From Moorella sp. Hama-1 (GTDB taxonomy: Bacteria > Bacillota > DSM-521 > Neomoorellales > Neomoorellaceae), in NCBI RefSeq assembly GCF_023734095.1, contig NZ_AP024620.1, positions 678,501-742,500 on the forward strand: DNA of 64,000 nt, in the 5' to 3' direction. A program made the position numbers and the translations under genes. Positions within the stretch are counted from its first letter, which is position 1; every line of letters begins with the position of its first letter. Shown in pieces: positions 35,338 through 43,905 of the stretch. The notes beneath the pieces are model-generated. The model saw nothing but the letters and a program-made list of their open reading frames with translations. It searched no databases and had not been told where the DNA came from.

Positions 35338-35366
35338 GCGGCGCTACCCGGCGCCGCTTAAATTTT
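35338..35366 (+). terminator. Terminator after rubredoxin
   Basis: GCGGCGC at 35338-35344 pairs with GCGCCGC at 35351-35357, with a TACCCG loop, followed by TTAAATTTT. It lies 11 bases after the rubredoxin stop codon. Confidence 0.7.
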
Positions 35367-35667
35367 GCCCCCGGCACCTCTATTTACCACTTTTACATAA
35401 ATACTAGCAGGAAATGGGACATTTATGACGAAAAATTTAAGGTGATGTAATTCCGGTAAACCCCGGCGCCTGGTAACCGGGTCAAACTGTGATGCTCACG
35501 ACCCGGGTAAAGAGTATCCCCGTAAACCTGAGTACCTGGTAATCAAGCCGCCAGGGAACCGGTGTCGGGGTGCCGGGATTTTAGGAAAAAGTTCAGGGGA
35601 GGTCCCGGCCCCGGGGGATGGTCCCCTTTGGCGCCCGGGATTCCTCCTGGGAAAGGGGATTTCAGCT
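35367..35667 (+). other. Long GC-rich leader before the flavin reductase gene
   Basis: About 300 bases without a gene. It holds several potential hairpins: ACCGGGTC/GACCCGGG around 35476-35508, and two G/C-rich stems at 35598-35630 and 35633-35652 close to the start codon. The arrangement suggests a structured 5' leader, but I could not match it to a known riboswitch class. Confidence 0.4.
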
Positions 35668-36273
35668 ATGCTAATTGTAGGCATCAACGGTAGCCCTAAA
35701 AAGGAGGGCAACACCGCTTTTTTAGTACGGGAGGGACTGGCGGCGGCCGCCGCGACCGGGGCCGAGACGGCCCTGATCCAGGTAACTGAGGCCATGGCCG
35801 ACCAGAAGATACCCTACTGTACCCAATGCAGCAATCCCTGCCAGGGTGCCTGTTCCCGCCACAACCGCCTGGGGGAGGCCTATGACCTCCTGCGCCGGGC
35901 CGACGGCGTCCTCCTGGGCAGCCCCGTTTACTTCGGCAGCGTCTCAGCCCAGTTAAAGGCTTTCTGGGATAAAAGCCGCATCCTGCGCAAGGAAAAAGCC
36001 CTCTTGAACGTCGTCGGCGCCGGGGTGACCGTCGGCGGCGCCCGGTTTGGCGGCCAGGAGACTACCATCAAGGCCCTATTCGACATGATGCTCATCCAGG
36101 GCATGATGATCGTGGGTGATGGTTTTATCGAAGCCGACTGCGGCCACCAGGGCGGCTGCGGTCAGGCACCGGCCAGCGGCGATGAATTCGCCATCCAACG
36201 GGTGCGCCTCACGGGGCGGCGCCTGGCCGAGGTGGCGGCGGCCACTGCATCCCTGCGCCAGCACCGCGGTTAG
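35668..36273 (+). CDS. NADPH-dependent FMN reductase / iron-sulfur flavoprotein-like
   Basis: A 201-residue flavodoxin-fold protein. The N-terminal IVGINGSPKKEGNTAFLV is the FMN phosphate loop, and GVLLGSPVYFGSVSAQLKAF is the flavin-binding segment. A cysteine cluster, YCTQCSNPCQGAC, lies at about residues 51-63, which in related iron-sulfur flavoproteins binds a 4Fe-4S cluster. It is likely a redox carrier or reductase in the cytoplasm. It has a long structured leader and precedes dgt by 38 bases. Confidence 0.87.
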   Translation: MLIVGINGSPKKEGNTAFLVREGLAAAAATGAETALIQVTEAMADQKIPYCTQCSNPCQGACSRHNRLGEAYDLLRRADGVLLGSPVYFGSVSAQLKAFWDKSRILRKEKALLNVVGAGVTVGGARFGGQETTIKALFDMMLIQGMMIVGDGFIEADCGHQGGCGQAPASGDEFAIQRVRLTGRRLAEVAAATASLRQHRG

Positions 36274-36311
36274 ATCAGTGTTACGCCTTTTGCCAGAAGG
36301 AGGCCACCACT

Positions 36312-37298
36312 ATGCTCCTGCGGGAGGAAGCGGAAAAGCGGGAAGAAATCCTACTGAGTCCCCTGGCCAGTTTAAGCAGCCGCACCCGGGGCCGCCAGAA
36401 ACCGGAGGAGCCCTGTCCCATCCGCACCGAATACCAGCGCGACCGCGACCGGATCATCCACTGCAAGGCCTTCCGGCGCTTAAAGCATAAGACCCAGGTC
36501 TTTATCTCCCCCAGCGGGGACCACTACCGTACCCGCCTGACCCATACCCTGGAGGTGGCCCAGATCAGCCGGACCATCGCCCGGGCCCTGCGCCTCAATG
36601 AAGACCTGACGGAGGCCATCGCCCTGGGCCACGACCTGGGCCATACGCCCTTCGGCCATTCCGGAGAAGAGGCCCTGAACGAAGTCGTCCCCGGCGGCTT
36701 TAAACACAACCTCCAGAGCCTGCGGGTGGTGGAGGTCCTGGAAGGCGGCTCCGGCCTTAACCTCACCTGGGAGGTCCGGGACGGCATCGCCCATCATACC
36801 GGCCCGGAAAAACCCCAAACCCTGGAGGGCCGGATCATCTGCTTCGCCGACCGCATTGCCTATATCAACCATGATATCGACGACGCCCTGCGGGCCGGGA
36901 TCATCGACCAGAAGGAGTTGCCGGTATCCTGCCTGCGGGTCCTGGGGGACAGCCACCGCCAGCGCATCGATACCATGGTCACGGACATGATCTACTACAG
37001 CTGGCAAAAGGGTGAGATTGCCATGAGCCCTGAGGTCCAGCAGGCCACCGACACCTTGCGCAGTTTTCTCTTCGCAAATGTATATATAGGTTCCCGGGCG
37101 AAAATGGAAGAAGGTAAAGCCAAAAGGCTCCTGCAGCAACTCTATCATTATTATATAGAACACCCGGAGGAACTGCCGCCGGCGCGTTCCGGCGACGATC
37201 TGGCCCGGCGGGCCTGCGACTACATCGCCGGTATGACCGACAGCTATGCTCTGCTTCTCTATAACAGGCTCTTTGTTCCGACCGGCTTTCCCACATAA
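36312..37298 (+). CDS. dgt: dGTP triphosphohydrolase-like HD protein
   Basis: A 328-residue deoxyguanosinetriphosphate triphosphohydrolase-like protein that cleaves dNTPs to nucleoside and triphosphate. The HD metal site is seen in RLTHTLEVAQISRTIARAL and in ALGHDLGHTPFGHSGEEAL, with a further Asp in ADRIAYINHDIDDALR. It starts at an ATG with AAGGAGG upstream. Next to dnaG and rpoD is the usual place for this gene in Gram-positive genomes. Confidence 0.94.
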   Translation: MLLREEAEKREEILLSPLASLSSRTRGRQKPEEPCPIRTEYQRDRDRIIHCKAFRRLKHKTQVFISPSGDHYRTRLTHTLEVAQISRTIARALRLNEDLTEAIALGHDLGHTPFGHSGEEALNEVVPGGFKHNLQSLRVVEVLEGGSGLNLTWEVRDGIAHHTGPEKPQTLEGRIICFADRIAYINHDIDDALRAGIIDQKELPVSCLRVLGDSHRQRIDTMVTDMIYYSWQKGEIAMSPEVQQATDTLRSFLFANVYIGSRAKMEEGKAKRLLQQLYHYYIEHPEELPPARSGDDLARRACDYIAGMTDSYALLLYNRLFVPTGFPT

Positions 37299-37302
37299 AA
37301 AT

Positions 37303-37380
37303 GGGAAGGTGGCGGAATCTCTTCGCTCGTCAAGCTATCCGCTCACTGACGAAGCGGCGGCAGGATTCCTTCACCTTCCA
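37303..37380 (+). repeat. Long imperfect inverted repeat after dgt
   Basis: GGAAGGTG near 37304 pairs with CACCTTCC near 37372-37379, GGAATC with GATTCC further in, and TTCGCTCGTCA near 37322 with TGACGAAGCGG near 37347. The whole forms an extended cruciform or RNA hairpin 5 bases after the dgt stop codon. It may serve as a terminator-like 3' structure or be an intergenic repeat copy; no second copy is in this window. Confidence 0.6.
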
Positions 37381-37500
37381 TTAGTATTATAACCGCTGCC
37401 CTGTCACCCTATACAACCATTTACCAGGCCAGGAACTGCGTGAAAATGGTCCAGTTAGAGGCTAAGGGGCTCAGTTCGGCCCCGGCATCTTGTTTCCGGC

Positions 37501-37531
37501 AATAAAAAAAGGGAGTACCGGGCGGTACTCC
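37501..37531 (-). terminator. Minus-strand rho-independent terminator
   Basis: Read on the minus strand, GGAGTACC (37531-37524) pairs with GGTACTCC (37519-37512) around a GCCC loop and is followed by CTTTTTTTATT. It has the T-run only in this direction. It ends the candidate small RNA and possibly the 38-codon gene upstream. Confidence 0.8.
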
Positions 37532-37582
37532 TAAAAAAATTAAAAAAGGGAGGTTTAAAAAGGATGAAGGTATTGCCCTTCA
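37503..37582 (-). ncRNA. Candidate ~80-nt small RNA with CU-rich anti-SD segment
   Basis: A promoter (37617-37589) and a terminator (37531-37501) on the minus strand bracket about 80 bases with no ribosome-binding site. The RNA would contain AAACCTCCCTTTTTT, which is complementary to Shine-Dalgarno sequences, as in several trans-acting sRNAs of Firmicutes. The RNA is predicted only from these signals. Confidence 0.4.
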
Positions 37583-37588
37583 ACATAT

Positions 37589-37617
37589 AGTATAGCATAA
37601 GAATAGATAAAAGTCAG
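37589..37617 (-). promoter_or_regulatory. Sigma-A-type promoter on the minus strand
   Basis: CTGACT (37617-37612) and TATACT (37594-37589) are separated by exactly 17 bases. Transcription would start near 37582 and run toward the terminator at 37531-37501. Confidence 0.55.
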
Positions 37618-37700
37618 CCGGCCGGGTAAAAAACTTTATGACACCCTGTAAGCCGGTTGTCCGGGTGCCAGTGACCCAGACGGGGCGCCGGACCCAGAAT

Positions 37701-37817
37701 TCACTGCCTGGTTTTAAAATAGGGCTGGAAAATCGGCAGGATAACCCCCCGGTAAAAGACGTACAGGGTGCTGCCGCCAATGAGGGCAATGAGGATAAGA
37801 GCCAGGAATTTAGTCAT
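37701..37817 (-). CDS. 38-residue single-pass membrane peptide
   Basis: The frame encodes 38 residues beginning MTKFLALILIALIGGSTLY, a single hydrophobic helix, and ending in a short basic tail (PYFKTRQ). AGGAGGTGGCAAG directly upstream of the ATG is a near-perfect ribosome-binding site, which is the strongest evidence that it is translated. It is too short for standard gene callers. It could be a small membrane regulator or a type I toxin-like peptide; there is no evidence for either role. Confidence 0.55.
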   Translation of the reverse strand: MTKFLALILIALIGGSTLYVFYRGVILPIFQPYFKTRQ

Positions 37818-38001
37818 CTTGCCACCTCCTGTAAGCTAATTTTACCGCCTGCTAGGGTGCTATATGCAGCCAGGCGAAGGTATAATCTGGTAAAGCAGGA
37901 CAAATAATAGGAAAAAGCGAAAATCAGGGCTGGAAAAGAGGATATTTCGTTCTGATAGCGAATTGTATATGAGCATCGGGTTAGATATCGAGGTGGTGTC
38001 C

Positions 38002-39819
38002 GTGACAACCGCCTGCAATCAGGATGTGATCCATGAGGTCAAAGAGCGGGTAGATATAGTTGAAATTATTGGTGGCTACGTCCAATTAAAGAAACGGGGT
38101 CATTCCTATGTCGGCCTGTGCCCCTTTCATAATGAAAAGACCCCGTCCTTTACCGTCAGTCCCGAGAAACAGGTCTTTTATTGCTTCGGCTGTGGTGCCG
38201 GCGGTGATGTCCTGACTTTCCTCATGAAGCGGGAAGGCCTCAGTTTTCCTGAAGCCCTGGCGGCCCTGGCGGCCAGGGCGGGCGTCGAGCTGGCGGGGAA
38301 AGAGGAAACCCCGGCGGCCCGGCGACAGCGGGAACAGCGGGAACGCTTGTACCGGCTGGGGGCAGTAGCTGCCAGCTTTTATTATCGCATCCTGGCCCGG
38401 CACCCGGCCGGGGCCGCGGCCCGGAGTTACCTCCAGGGGCGGGGTATAAAAGGAGCCACGGCCCGGCAGTTTGAACTGGGTTACGCCCCGGACGCCACAG
38501 GCGCCCTGGTGACCTACCTACAACGCCAGGGTTTCACACCGGAAGAGATTACCCAGGCGGGTTTGAGCCTCAGCCGGCCGCCCCGGGGGCTGATGGACCG
38601 TTTCCGGGGGCGGCTCATGTTCCCCATTAAAGACAGCCGCAGCCGGGTTATCGGTTTTGGCGGCCGCGTCCTGGGGGAAGGCCAGCCCAAGTATCTCAAC
38701 TCCCCGGAGACGCCGCTATTTCATAAAGGCCACCACCTCTTCGGCCTGCACCTCTCCCTGCCGGGCATCCGCAGGGAAGGCCGGGCCATTCTGGTGGAAG
38801 GTTATATGGATATGATCGCCGCCTGGCAGTATGGCATTGATAATGTCGTAGCCTCCCTGGGTACGGCCCTGACTGCCGAGCAGTCCCGGGAACTAAAAAA
38901 ATACGCCCGGGAGGTAGTTATCGCCTATGACGCCGATACCGCCGGCCAGGCAGCCACCCTGCGGGGCCTGGATATCCTCAGCGCTGCCGGCCTCCAGGTC
39001 CGGGTGCTGCAGCTGCCAGAGGGCCAGGACCCGGACGAATTCCTGGCCGCCCGGGGGCCGGAGGCCTTCCGGGAACTGGTTTCCCGGAGCCTGGGTCTCA
39101 TGGAATTTCGCATTTATAAAGCAGTCCAGGAGCATGACCCGACCACGGCCACCGGCAGGAAGGCCGTCATGGAGCATCTCCTACCTTACCTGAGCCAGGT
39201 AAGGGATGCGGTGGAACAAGAGACTTACGCCCGGCTCCTCAATCGCTATACCGGGATTTCTGAGACAGCCATACTAAAGGATATACGCCATCAACCCGTA
39301 ACCGGGGTTAAGGTAGATAAAACCAGGTATACTAGGGATAGCCACACCAGGACTGCCGCCCCCCCCCACCAGGCGGAGTTCTTCCTCCTGCGGGCCTACC
39401 TGGCCAGCCCCACCCTGGCGGCCCGGATTGACGCCCAGCTGGGTCCGGACTGGGGCCGGGACCAGGTTACCCGGGGGCTGGTGGCCGCCGTCAGGGAGCA
39501 ACGCCAGGTAGTACCGGAACTGGCCGGTGCTGAGCTAATCGCCAAACTGGATCTACGGGCTGAACCACAACAGGAAGCCCTCCTGGCGCGGATGACCCTG
39601 GCCGAAGATCTGGGACCTGTAGAAGAGCGGGCGGTGAACAAGGCCATCCGCCTGCTGAAACTCCAGCAGCTGCAAAGGCAAACAAAATCATTATGGCTGG
39701 AACTGGCACGGGCCGAAGACACCGGTCAGCAAGAACAGGCCCGGGAACTCCAGGGAAGGATCTTTCACCTCCAGCAAACCATAAACTCGTTAAAACTAGG
39801 AAGGGGGGAGTCATGGTGA
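38002..39819 (+). CDS. dnaG: DNA primase
   Basis: A 605-residue primase that makes RNA primers at the replication fork. The N-terminal zinc ribbon is seen in [13 protein letters not shown] and [11 protein letters not shown]. The central TOPRIM domain carries [16 protein letters not shown] and [13 protein letters not shown]. The C-terminal ~150 residues form the DnaB-binding domain. GTG at 38002 follows GAGGTG by 6 bases; in-frame starts at 37963-37996 are possible but less well placed. Its stop overlaps the start of rpoD, so the two are coupled. Confidence 0.96.
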   Translation: MTTACNQDVIHEVKERVDIVEIIGGYVQLKKRGHSYVGLCPFHNEKTPSFTVSPEKQVFYCFGCGAGGDVLTFLMKREGLSFPEALAALAARAGVELAGKEETPAARRQREQRERLYRLGAVAASFYYRILARHPAGAAARSYLQGRGIKGATARQFELGYAPDATGALVTYLQRQGFTPEEITQAGLSLSRPPRGLMDRFRGRLMFPIKDSRSRVIGFGGRVLGEGQPKYLNSPETPLFHKGHHLFGLHLSLPGIRREGRAILVEGYMDMIAAWQYGIDNVVASLGTALTAEQSRELKKYAREVVIAYDADTAGQAATLRGLDILSAAGLQVRVLQLPEGQDPDEFLAARGPEAFRELVSRSLGLMEFRIYKAVQEHDPTTATGRKAVMEHLLPYLSQVRDAVEQETYARLLNRYTGISETAILKDIRHQPVTGVKVDKTRYTRDSHTRTAAPPHQAEFFLLRAYLASPTLAARIDAQLGPDWGRDQVTRGLVAAVREQRQVVPELAGAELIAKLDLRAEPQQEALLARMTLAEDLGPVEERAVNKAIRLLKLQQLQRQTKSLWLELARAEDTGQQEQARELQGRIFHLQQTINSLKLGRGESW

Positions 39820-40907
39820 AAGAAGAACAGCGCAAACAGATGGTCAAAGAACTGATCGAAAAGGGCAAAAGCCAGGGAACTTTAACTTACGGCGACATTA
39901 TGGATGCCCTTCAGGGAATCGAACTCTCCCCCGAACAGATTGATGATATCTACGAGCAGTTGAACCACATGGGCATTGAAGTCGTGCCCGAAGCCGCCGA
40001 GCTGGAAGCCCTGGAGAAGGAAGACGGCGAAGCAGGGGAGGCAGATTCGGATCTTGATCTTTCTATTCCGGAGAATGTAGCCATCGATGACCCGGTGCGG
40101 ATGTACTTGAAGGAGATTGGCCGGGTGCCCCTGCTGACCCCGGAAGAGGAAATTGAACTGGCCAAGCGCATGGAGGCCGGCGATGAGGAAGCCAAGCGTC
40201 GCCTGGCCGAAGCCAATCTACGCCTGGTGGTGAGCATCGCCAAGCGCTACGTCGGCCGGGGCATGCTCTTCCTGGACCTCATCCAGGAGGGCAACTTGGG
40301 CCTGATCAAGGCCGTAGAAAAATTCAACTACCGCAAGGGATTTAAATTCAGCACCTATGCCACCTGGTGGATTCGCCAGGCCATTACCCGGGCCATCGCC
40401 GACCAGGCCCGAACCATCAGAATCCCGGTGCATATGGTCGAGACAATTAATAAATTAATCCGGGTGCAGCGCCAGTTGCTCCAGGAACTGGGCCGGGATC
40501 CCTCCCCCGAGGAAATCGCCCACGAGATGGATATCCCTGTGGAGCGGGTACGGGAGATCATGAAGATCGCCCAGGAACCAGTATCTTTAGAAACACCCAT
40601 CGGTGAAGAAGAAGATAGCCACCTGGGGGATTTTATCGAAGATGAAGACGCCCAGGCCCCGGCTGAGGCCGCCTCCTTTATGCTCCTGCGAGAGCAGCTG
40701 GAAGAAGTCCTCAATTCCCTCACCCCCAGGGAAAAACGGGTGCTGCGCCTGCGTTTCGGTCTCGACGACGGCCGCGCCCGGACCCTGGAGGAAGTAGGCC
40801 AGGAGTTCGGCGTCACCCGGGAACGGATCCGCCAGATCGAAGCCAAGGCCCTGCGCAAGCTCCGCCACCCCAGCCGCAGTAAAAAATTGAAGGATTATCT
40901 GGAGTAA
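39813..40907 (+). CDS. rpoD: RNA polymerase primary sigma factor
   Basis: A 364-residue housekeeping sigma factor (SigA). Region 1.1 is present in short form; region 1.2 reads [17 protein letters not shown]; regions 2.3-2.4 read [20 protein letters not shown]; region 4.2 is [19 protein letters not shown] with a C-terminal basic tail. Its lack of the long insert of proteobacterial RpoD is normal for Firmicutes. ATG at 39813 overlaps the dnaG stop and has AGGAAGGGGGGAG upstream. The promoters seen here (TTGACA-17-TATACT) fit recognition by this protein. Confidence 0.97.
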   Translation: MVKEEQRKQMVKELIEKGKSQGTLTYGDIMDALQGIELSPEQIDDIYEQLNHMGIEVVPEAAELEALEKEDGEAGEADSDLDLSIPENVAIDDPVRMYLKEIGRVPLLTPEEEIELAKRMEAGDEEAKRRLAEANLRLVVSIAKRYVGRGMLFLDLIQEGNLGLIKAVEKFNYRKGFKFSTYATWWIRQAITRAIADQARTIRIPVHMVETINKLIRVQRQLLQELGRDPSPEEIAHEMDIPVERVREIMKIAQEPVSLETPIGEEEDSHLGDFIEDEDAQAPAEAASFMLLREQLEEVLNSLTPREKRVLRLRFGLDDGRARTLEEVGQEFGVTRERIRQIEAKALRKLRHPSRSKKLKDYLE

Positions 40908-40951
40908 GGAGTATTGGCAAGTAAGGCCCGCGCAAATAGGGGAACTAGTTG

Positions 40952-40980
40952 TTGACCGGAGGGACATTCCGGAGTATAAT
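40952..40980 (+). promoter_or_regulatory. Promoter of the tRNA pair
   Basis: TTGACC at 40952-40957 and TATAAT at 40975-40980 are 17 bases apart, a near-consensus sigma-A promoter. The first tRNA starts at 40995. Confidence 0.85.
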
Positions 40981-40994
40981 ATGATAGGTGGTTT

Positions 40995-41069
40995 TCCTCG
41001 GTAGCTCAATGGTAGAGCGCCCGGCTGTTAACCGGGTGGTTGCAGGTTCGAGCCCTGCCCGGGGAGCCA
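40995..41069 (+). tRNA. tRNA-Asn (GTT)
   Basis: A 75-base cloverleaf with acceptor TCCTCGG/CCGGGGA, the D-arm TAGCTCAATGGTAGAGC, an anticodon arm centred on CTGTTAA (anticodon GTT), the T-arm GGTTCGAGCC and an encoded CCA end. It is 26 bases... from position 40995, directly behind a strong promoter, and 4 bases before the next tRNA. Confidence 0.95.
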
Positions 41070-41073
41070 GAAA

Positions 41074-41148
41074 GGGCCCATAGCTCAACGGTAGAGCTGC
41101 CGGCTCATAACCGGTTGGTTCCTGGTTCGAATCCGGGTGGGCCCACCA
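41074..41148 (+). tRNA. tRNA with CAT anticodon (Met elongator, or Ile2)
   Basis: A 75-base cloverleaf with acceptor GGGCCCA/TGGGCCC, anticodon loop CTCATAA, T-arm GGTTCGAAT and an encoded CCA. CAT can be elongator methionine or, after lysidine modification, the minor isoleucine tRNA. The GC-rich acceptor without the initiator mismatch excludes the initiator. Sequence alone does not settle Met versus Ile2. Confidence 0.9.
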
Positions 41149-41199
41149 ATATACGTCGGAGCAAGGTCAGAAGCTGGAGGTCAAAGAGGTGGCCATAGC

Positions 41200-41946
41200 T
41201 TGCTGACCTTTTTCATTATCATGACAGGCAAACTTGTTTTTACCCTGCCGGCCCGCTTGCGGGCCGTGGCCGCCCTTGTCCCGGCAGGCAGTGCCGTAGC
41301 CGATATTGGCAGCGACCACGCCTATCTGCCCCTGTACCTGGCCGGCAGCGGTCGCTGCTCCAGGGTCATTGCCGTTGAGGTGGCGCCGGGACCCTACCGT
41401 CGCACCCTGGCTGCCGTCCGGGGCGCCGGCCTGACTGACCGCATTGAGGTGCGCCGGGGCAATGGCCTGGCACCGCTGCAGCCGGGGGAGGTAGATACAG
41501 TGACCATGACCGGTCTGGGCGCCGTCACCCAGCAGGAGATCCTGGCTGCCGGGCCGGAGGTCCGGCAGCAGCTGCACCATCTGATCCTGCAGCCCCAGGG
41601 TAAAGCCGGACCCCTGCGCCGCTACCTGGCGGCCGGCGGCTGGCGCCTGCAGGACGAGGACCTGGTCCTAACGGGCGGTCATTATTACTTTATCATGGCC
41701 GCTGTCCCCGGTGAGAGCCCGGTGTACAGCGACCTGGAGTGGGAGTTAGGCCCCCTGCTGCTGCAAAAGCGGCATCCCCTGCTGGCTGGTTATATTCTGG
41801 ATAAAATGGAAAAACTAACGGCAGCCGTCGGTCAGCTGTCCCGGGCCCGGGGAGCGGTGGCCCTGGCCCGGCAAGGCGAGCTAGACCGGCAACTGGCCCG
41901 GCTACAGGAGGTAGCAACATGGCTGCAAAATGCGGTGAAATCATAG
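41200..41946 (+). CDS. trmK: tRNA (adenine-N1)-methyltransferase TrmK
   Basis: A 248-residue class I methyltransferase that makes m1A22 in tRNA. The SAM site is AVADIGSDHAYLPLYL near residues 30-45, and LILQPQGKAGPLRRYLAAGG follows later. The usual TMTGMGG-type motif is TMTGLGAVTQQEIL here, a slight variation. The TTG at 41200 has AGAGGTGG 7 bases upstream; the ATG at 41221 gives a better match to the family's N-terminus but lacks a ribosome-binding site. It overlaps the nif3-like gene, a conserved Firmicutes pairing after rpoD. Confidence 0.9.
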   Translation: MLTFFIIMTGKLVFTLPARLRAVAALVPAGSAVADIGSDHAYLPLYLAGSGRCSRVIAVEVAPGPYRRTLAAVRGAGLTDRIEVRRGNGLAPLQPGEVDTVTMTGLGAVTQQEILAAGPEVRQQLHHLILQPQGKAGPLRRYLAAGGWRLQDEDLVLTGGHYYFIMAAVPGESPVYSDLEWELGPLLLQKRHPLLAGYILDKMEKLTAAVGQLSRARGAVALARQGELDRQLARLQEVATWLQNAVKS

Positions 41947-43031
41947 CCTTCATGGAAGCCTTGGCCCCACCGGAATTAGCGGCCGAATGGGATAACGTCG
42001 GCTTGATGCTGGGAACGCCGGAGGCCGACGTCCGGCGCATACTGGTCTGCCTGGACGTAACCCCGCCGGTGGTGGATGAAGCGGCTGCCCGGGGGGTCAA
42101 CCTGATTATCAGCCATCATCCCCTCTTTTTCCGGCCGGTGAAGAACCTGCGCTTTGACGAACCCCAGGGAGAGATGGTCCGGCGTCTCCTCCAGGAGAAC
42201 CTCATGGTCTATTCCGCCCATACCAATTTAGACAGTGCTGACCTGGGGGTCAGTTACCACCTGGCGGCCAGGCTGGGGTTAGAGGATATCCGGGTCCTGG
42301 TCCCCACCCACCGGGAGAAGTACTACAAACTTGTCACCTTTGTCCCCGAAGACCACGAAAAGGTCGTCCGGGAAGCCCTCACCCGTGCTGGAGCGGGATG
42401 GATCGGCAACTACTCTGACTGCACCTTCAGGGTGGCCGGCACCGGTACCTTTCTACCCCTGGCGGGAACGCAGCCTTATACCGGCGAGGAAGGCAAACTG
42501 GCAGAGGTAAAGGAGTACCGCCTGGAGACCATTATTCCCACCGGCCGCCTGCCGGAAGTCCTCCAGGCCCTCTTGAAGGCCCATCCCTACGAGGAAGTGG
42601 CCTATGACGTCTATCCCCTGGCTAATGAAGGTCCGGCCCAGGGCATCGGCCGTACGGGCGTCCTGCCCCAGGCCCTGGCCCTGGAGGAGTTCAGCCTGCA
42701 GGTTAAAGAAACCCTGGGCGCCGGCCGGGTCAACGTGGTGGGCGATAAGGAGCGCAAGATTAAAAAAGTGGCCGTCTGCGGCGGCGCCGGCAGCGACGTC
42801 ATGAACGCCGCCCGGACTGCCGGGGCCGACGTCCTGGTAACCGGCGACCTTAAATACCACGAGGCCCGCACGGCCCAGGCCACGGGCCTGGCCGTTATCG
42901 ACGCCGGCCATTTCGCCACCGAAAGGTTAATTGTCCCCGTCCTAGTAACCTACCTTCAGGAGCAATTGCAGGAGCGTGAGGTGATGGTCCTGGCCTCCCA
43001 GCAGGAACAGGAACCCTGGTACCCATTATAA
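41919..43031 (+). CDS. Nif3-like dinuclear metal centre protein (YqfO type)
   Basis: A 370-residue Nif3/GTP cyclohydrolase I type 2-like protein. The metal ligands lie in LIISHHPLFF, AHTNLDSADLG and, at the C-terminus, GDLKYHEARTAQATGLAVID with AGHFATE. A PII-like inserted domain spans about residues 130-235, as in Bacillus YqfO. The protein forms hexameric rings; its substrate is uncertain. It overlaps trmK by 28 bases. Confidence 0.93.
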   Translation: MAAKCGEIIAFMEALAPPELAAEWDNVGLMLGTPEADVRRILVCLDVTPPVVDEAAARGVNLIISHHPLFFRPVKNLRFDEPQGEMVRRLLQENLMVYSAHTNLDSADLGVSYHLAARLGLEDIRVLVPTHREKYYKLVTFVPEDHEKVVREALTRAGAGWIGNYSDCTFRVAGTGTFLPLAGTQPYTGEEGKLAEVKEYRLETIIPTGRLPEVLQALLKAHPYEEVAYDVYPLANEGPAQGIGRTGVLPQALALEEFSLQVKETLGAGRVNVVGDKERKIKKVAVCGGAGSDVMNAARTAGADVLVTGDLKYHEARTAQATGLAVIDAGHFATERLIVPVLVTYLQEQLQEREVMVLASQQEQEPWYPL

Positions 43032-43044
43032 AGGGGGTATGAGC

Positions 43045-43746
43045 ATGGGCCTCAGTCAGCTGTGGGAGTTGCAAGAGATGCATCTCCGCCGCCAGGAATT
43101 ACAGCGCCAGTTGCAGACGTCCGCCCTGGCCAGGGAACTCAAAAAGGAAAAGGAACGCCTGGAAGCCTTGCGGGAAACGGTGCGCACCAGGATGCAGGAA
43201 CGAGAAGAACTCTTACAAGAGATCGCCGCCCGGGAAAAGGTTTGCCACGGTCTGCAGACCAGGAGGAAACACCTGGAAACCAGACTCTATAGCGGAACGA
43301 CCAATAACCCCAAGGAATTGAACAACCTTCAGCAGCAGATGGCAACCATTGCCGCCGATTTACAGGCCGAAGAAGAAAAAACCCTGGAAGCTACCTCCCG
43401 CCACGAGGAACTGGACAACTGGCTGGCGACCAGCACCGCCACCTTTCAGGCCGGTAGGCAAGCCTACCGGGAAAAACTGGCCGGCTACCGCACCTGGCTG
43501 GCAGGCCTGCAGCAGGAGATTGACGTCCTGGCAGCCAATGCCGCCCAGCTGGAGGGAGAAATCGAGCCCCAGCTCCGGGACCTGTACTGCCAGCTACGGC
43601 GTCGCCTGGGGGTCAGGGCCCTGGCCCGGGTGATCAAAGGCAGCTGCAGCGGCTGCAACCTGATGATTCCTTCTTTCACGCTACGGGAGATTCGCTCCGG
43701 CAAAACGGTCTACTGCGAAAGCTGCGGCCGCTTGCTGCTACCGTAG
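43045..43746 (+). CDS. Coiled-coil protein with C4 zinc ribbon
   Basis: A 233-residue protein. Residues ~5-170 form a long coiled coil rich in E, R, Q and L. The C-terminus is a four-cysteine zinc ribbon, CSGCNLMIPS and VYCESCGRLL. It matches the zf-RING_7/CT398-type family often encoded after nif3-like genes and before rnpB in clostridia. Function is not established. ATG at 43045 is preferred because AAGGGGGT lies 6 bases upstream. Confidence 0.88.
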   Translation: MGLSQLWELQEMHLRRQELQRQLQTSALARELKKEKERLEALRETVRTRMQEREELLQEIAAREKVCHGLQTRRKHLETRLYSGTTNNPKELNNLQQQMATIAADLQAEEEKTLEATSRHEELDNWLATSTATFQAGRQAYREKLAGYRTWLAGLQQEIDVLAANAAQLEGEIEPQLRDLYCQLRRRLGVRALARVIKGSCSGCNLMIPSFTLREIRSGKTVYCESCGRLLLP

Positions 43747-43764
43747 GTCCAAATTTAGGCGACA

Positions 43765-43830
43765 TACTTAGATCCGGGGTGACATTTTCTCAGTCCGCTT
43801 ACAGGGTGACAATATCACAGTCCGGTGACA
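43765..43830. repeat. Remnant of IS terminal repeats
   Basis: GGGGTGACATTTTCTCAGTC near 43777 is followed about 26 bases later by GGGTGACAATATCACAGTCC and then CGGTGACA. Repeated GGTGACA...CAGTCCGG blocks of this kind are seen at the ends of IS481/IS3-like elements, so this may be the scar of a lost insertion. It lies directly before the rnpB promoter. Confidence 0.4.
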
Positions 43831-43847
43831 AAAGTGCTCGCGGGCAG

Positions 43848-43876
43848 TTGACAGGGAGGGTATACGGTGTTATACT
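43848..43876 (+). promoter_or_regulatory. Promoter of rnpB
   Basis: TTGACA at 43848-43853 and TATACT at 43871-43876 are separated by 17 bases, an almost perfect sigma-A promoter 30 bases before the RNase P RNA. Confidence 0.85.
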
Positions 43877-43905
43877 GAATGTCCACAGAAAAAGTGGATA
43901 TAGTG

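Larger units (their letters stand above)
37299..38001. other. dgt-dnaG intergenic region with several non-coding signals
   Basis: About 700 bases. From left to right it contains a 78-base inverted repeat (37303-37380), a minus-strand terminator and promoter that bracket a possible small RNA (37503-37617), and a 38-codon minus-strand gene (37701-37817). The dnaG promoter must lie in 37820-38000; no clean consensus was seen there. Confidence 0.55.

Noticed and set aside
41074-41148. Initiator tRNA-Met
   Set aside because: The acceptor ends in a normal G-C pair and the anticodon stem lacks the three G-C pairs typical of initiators.
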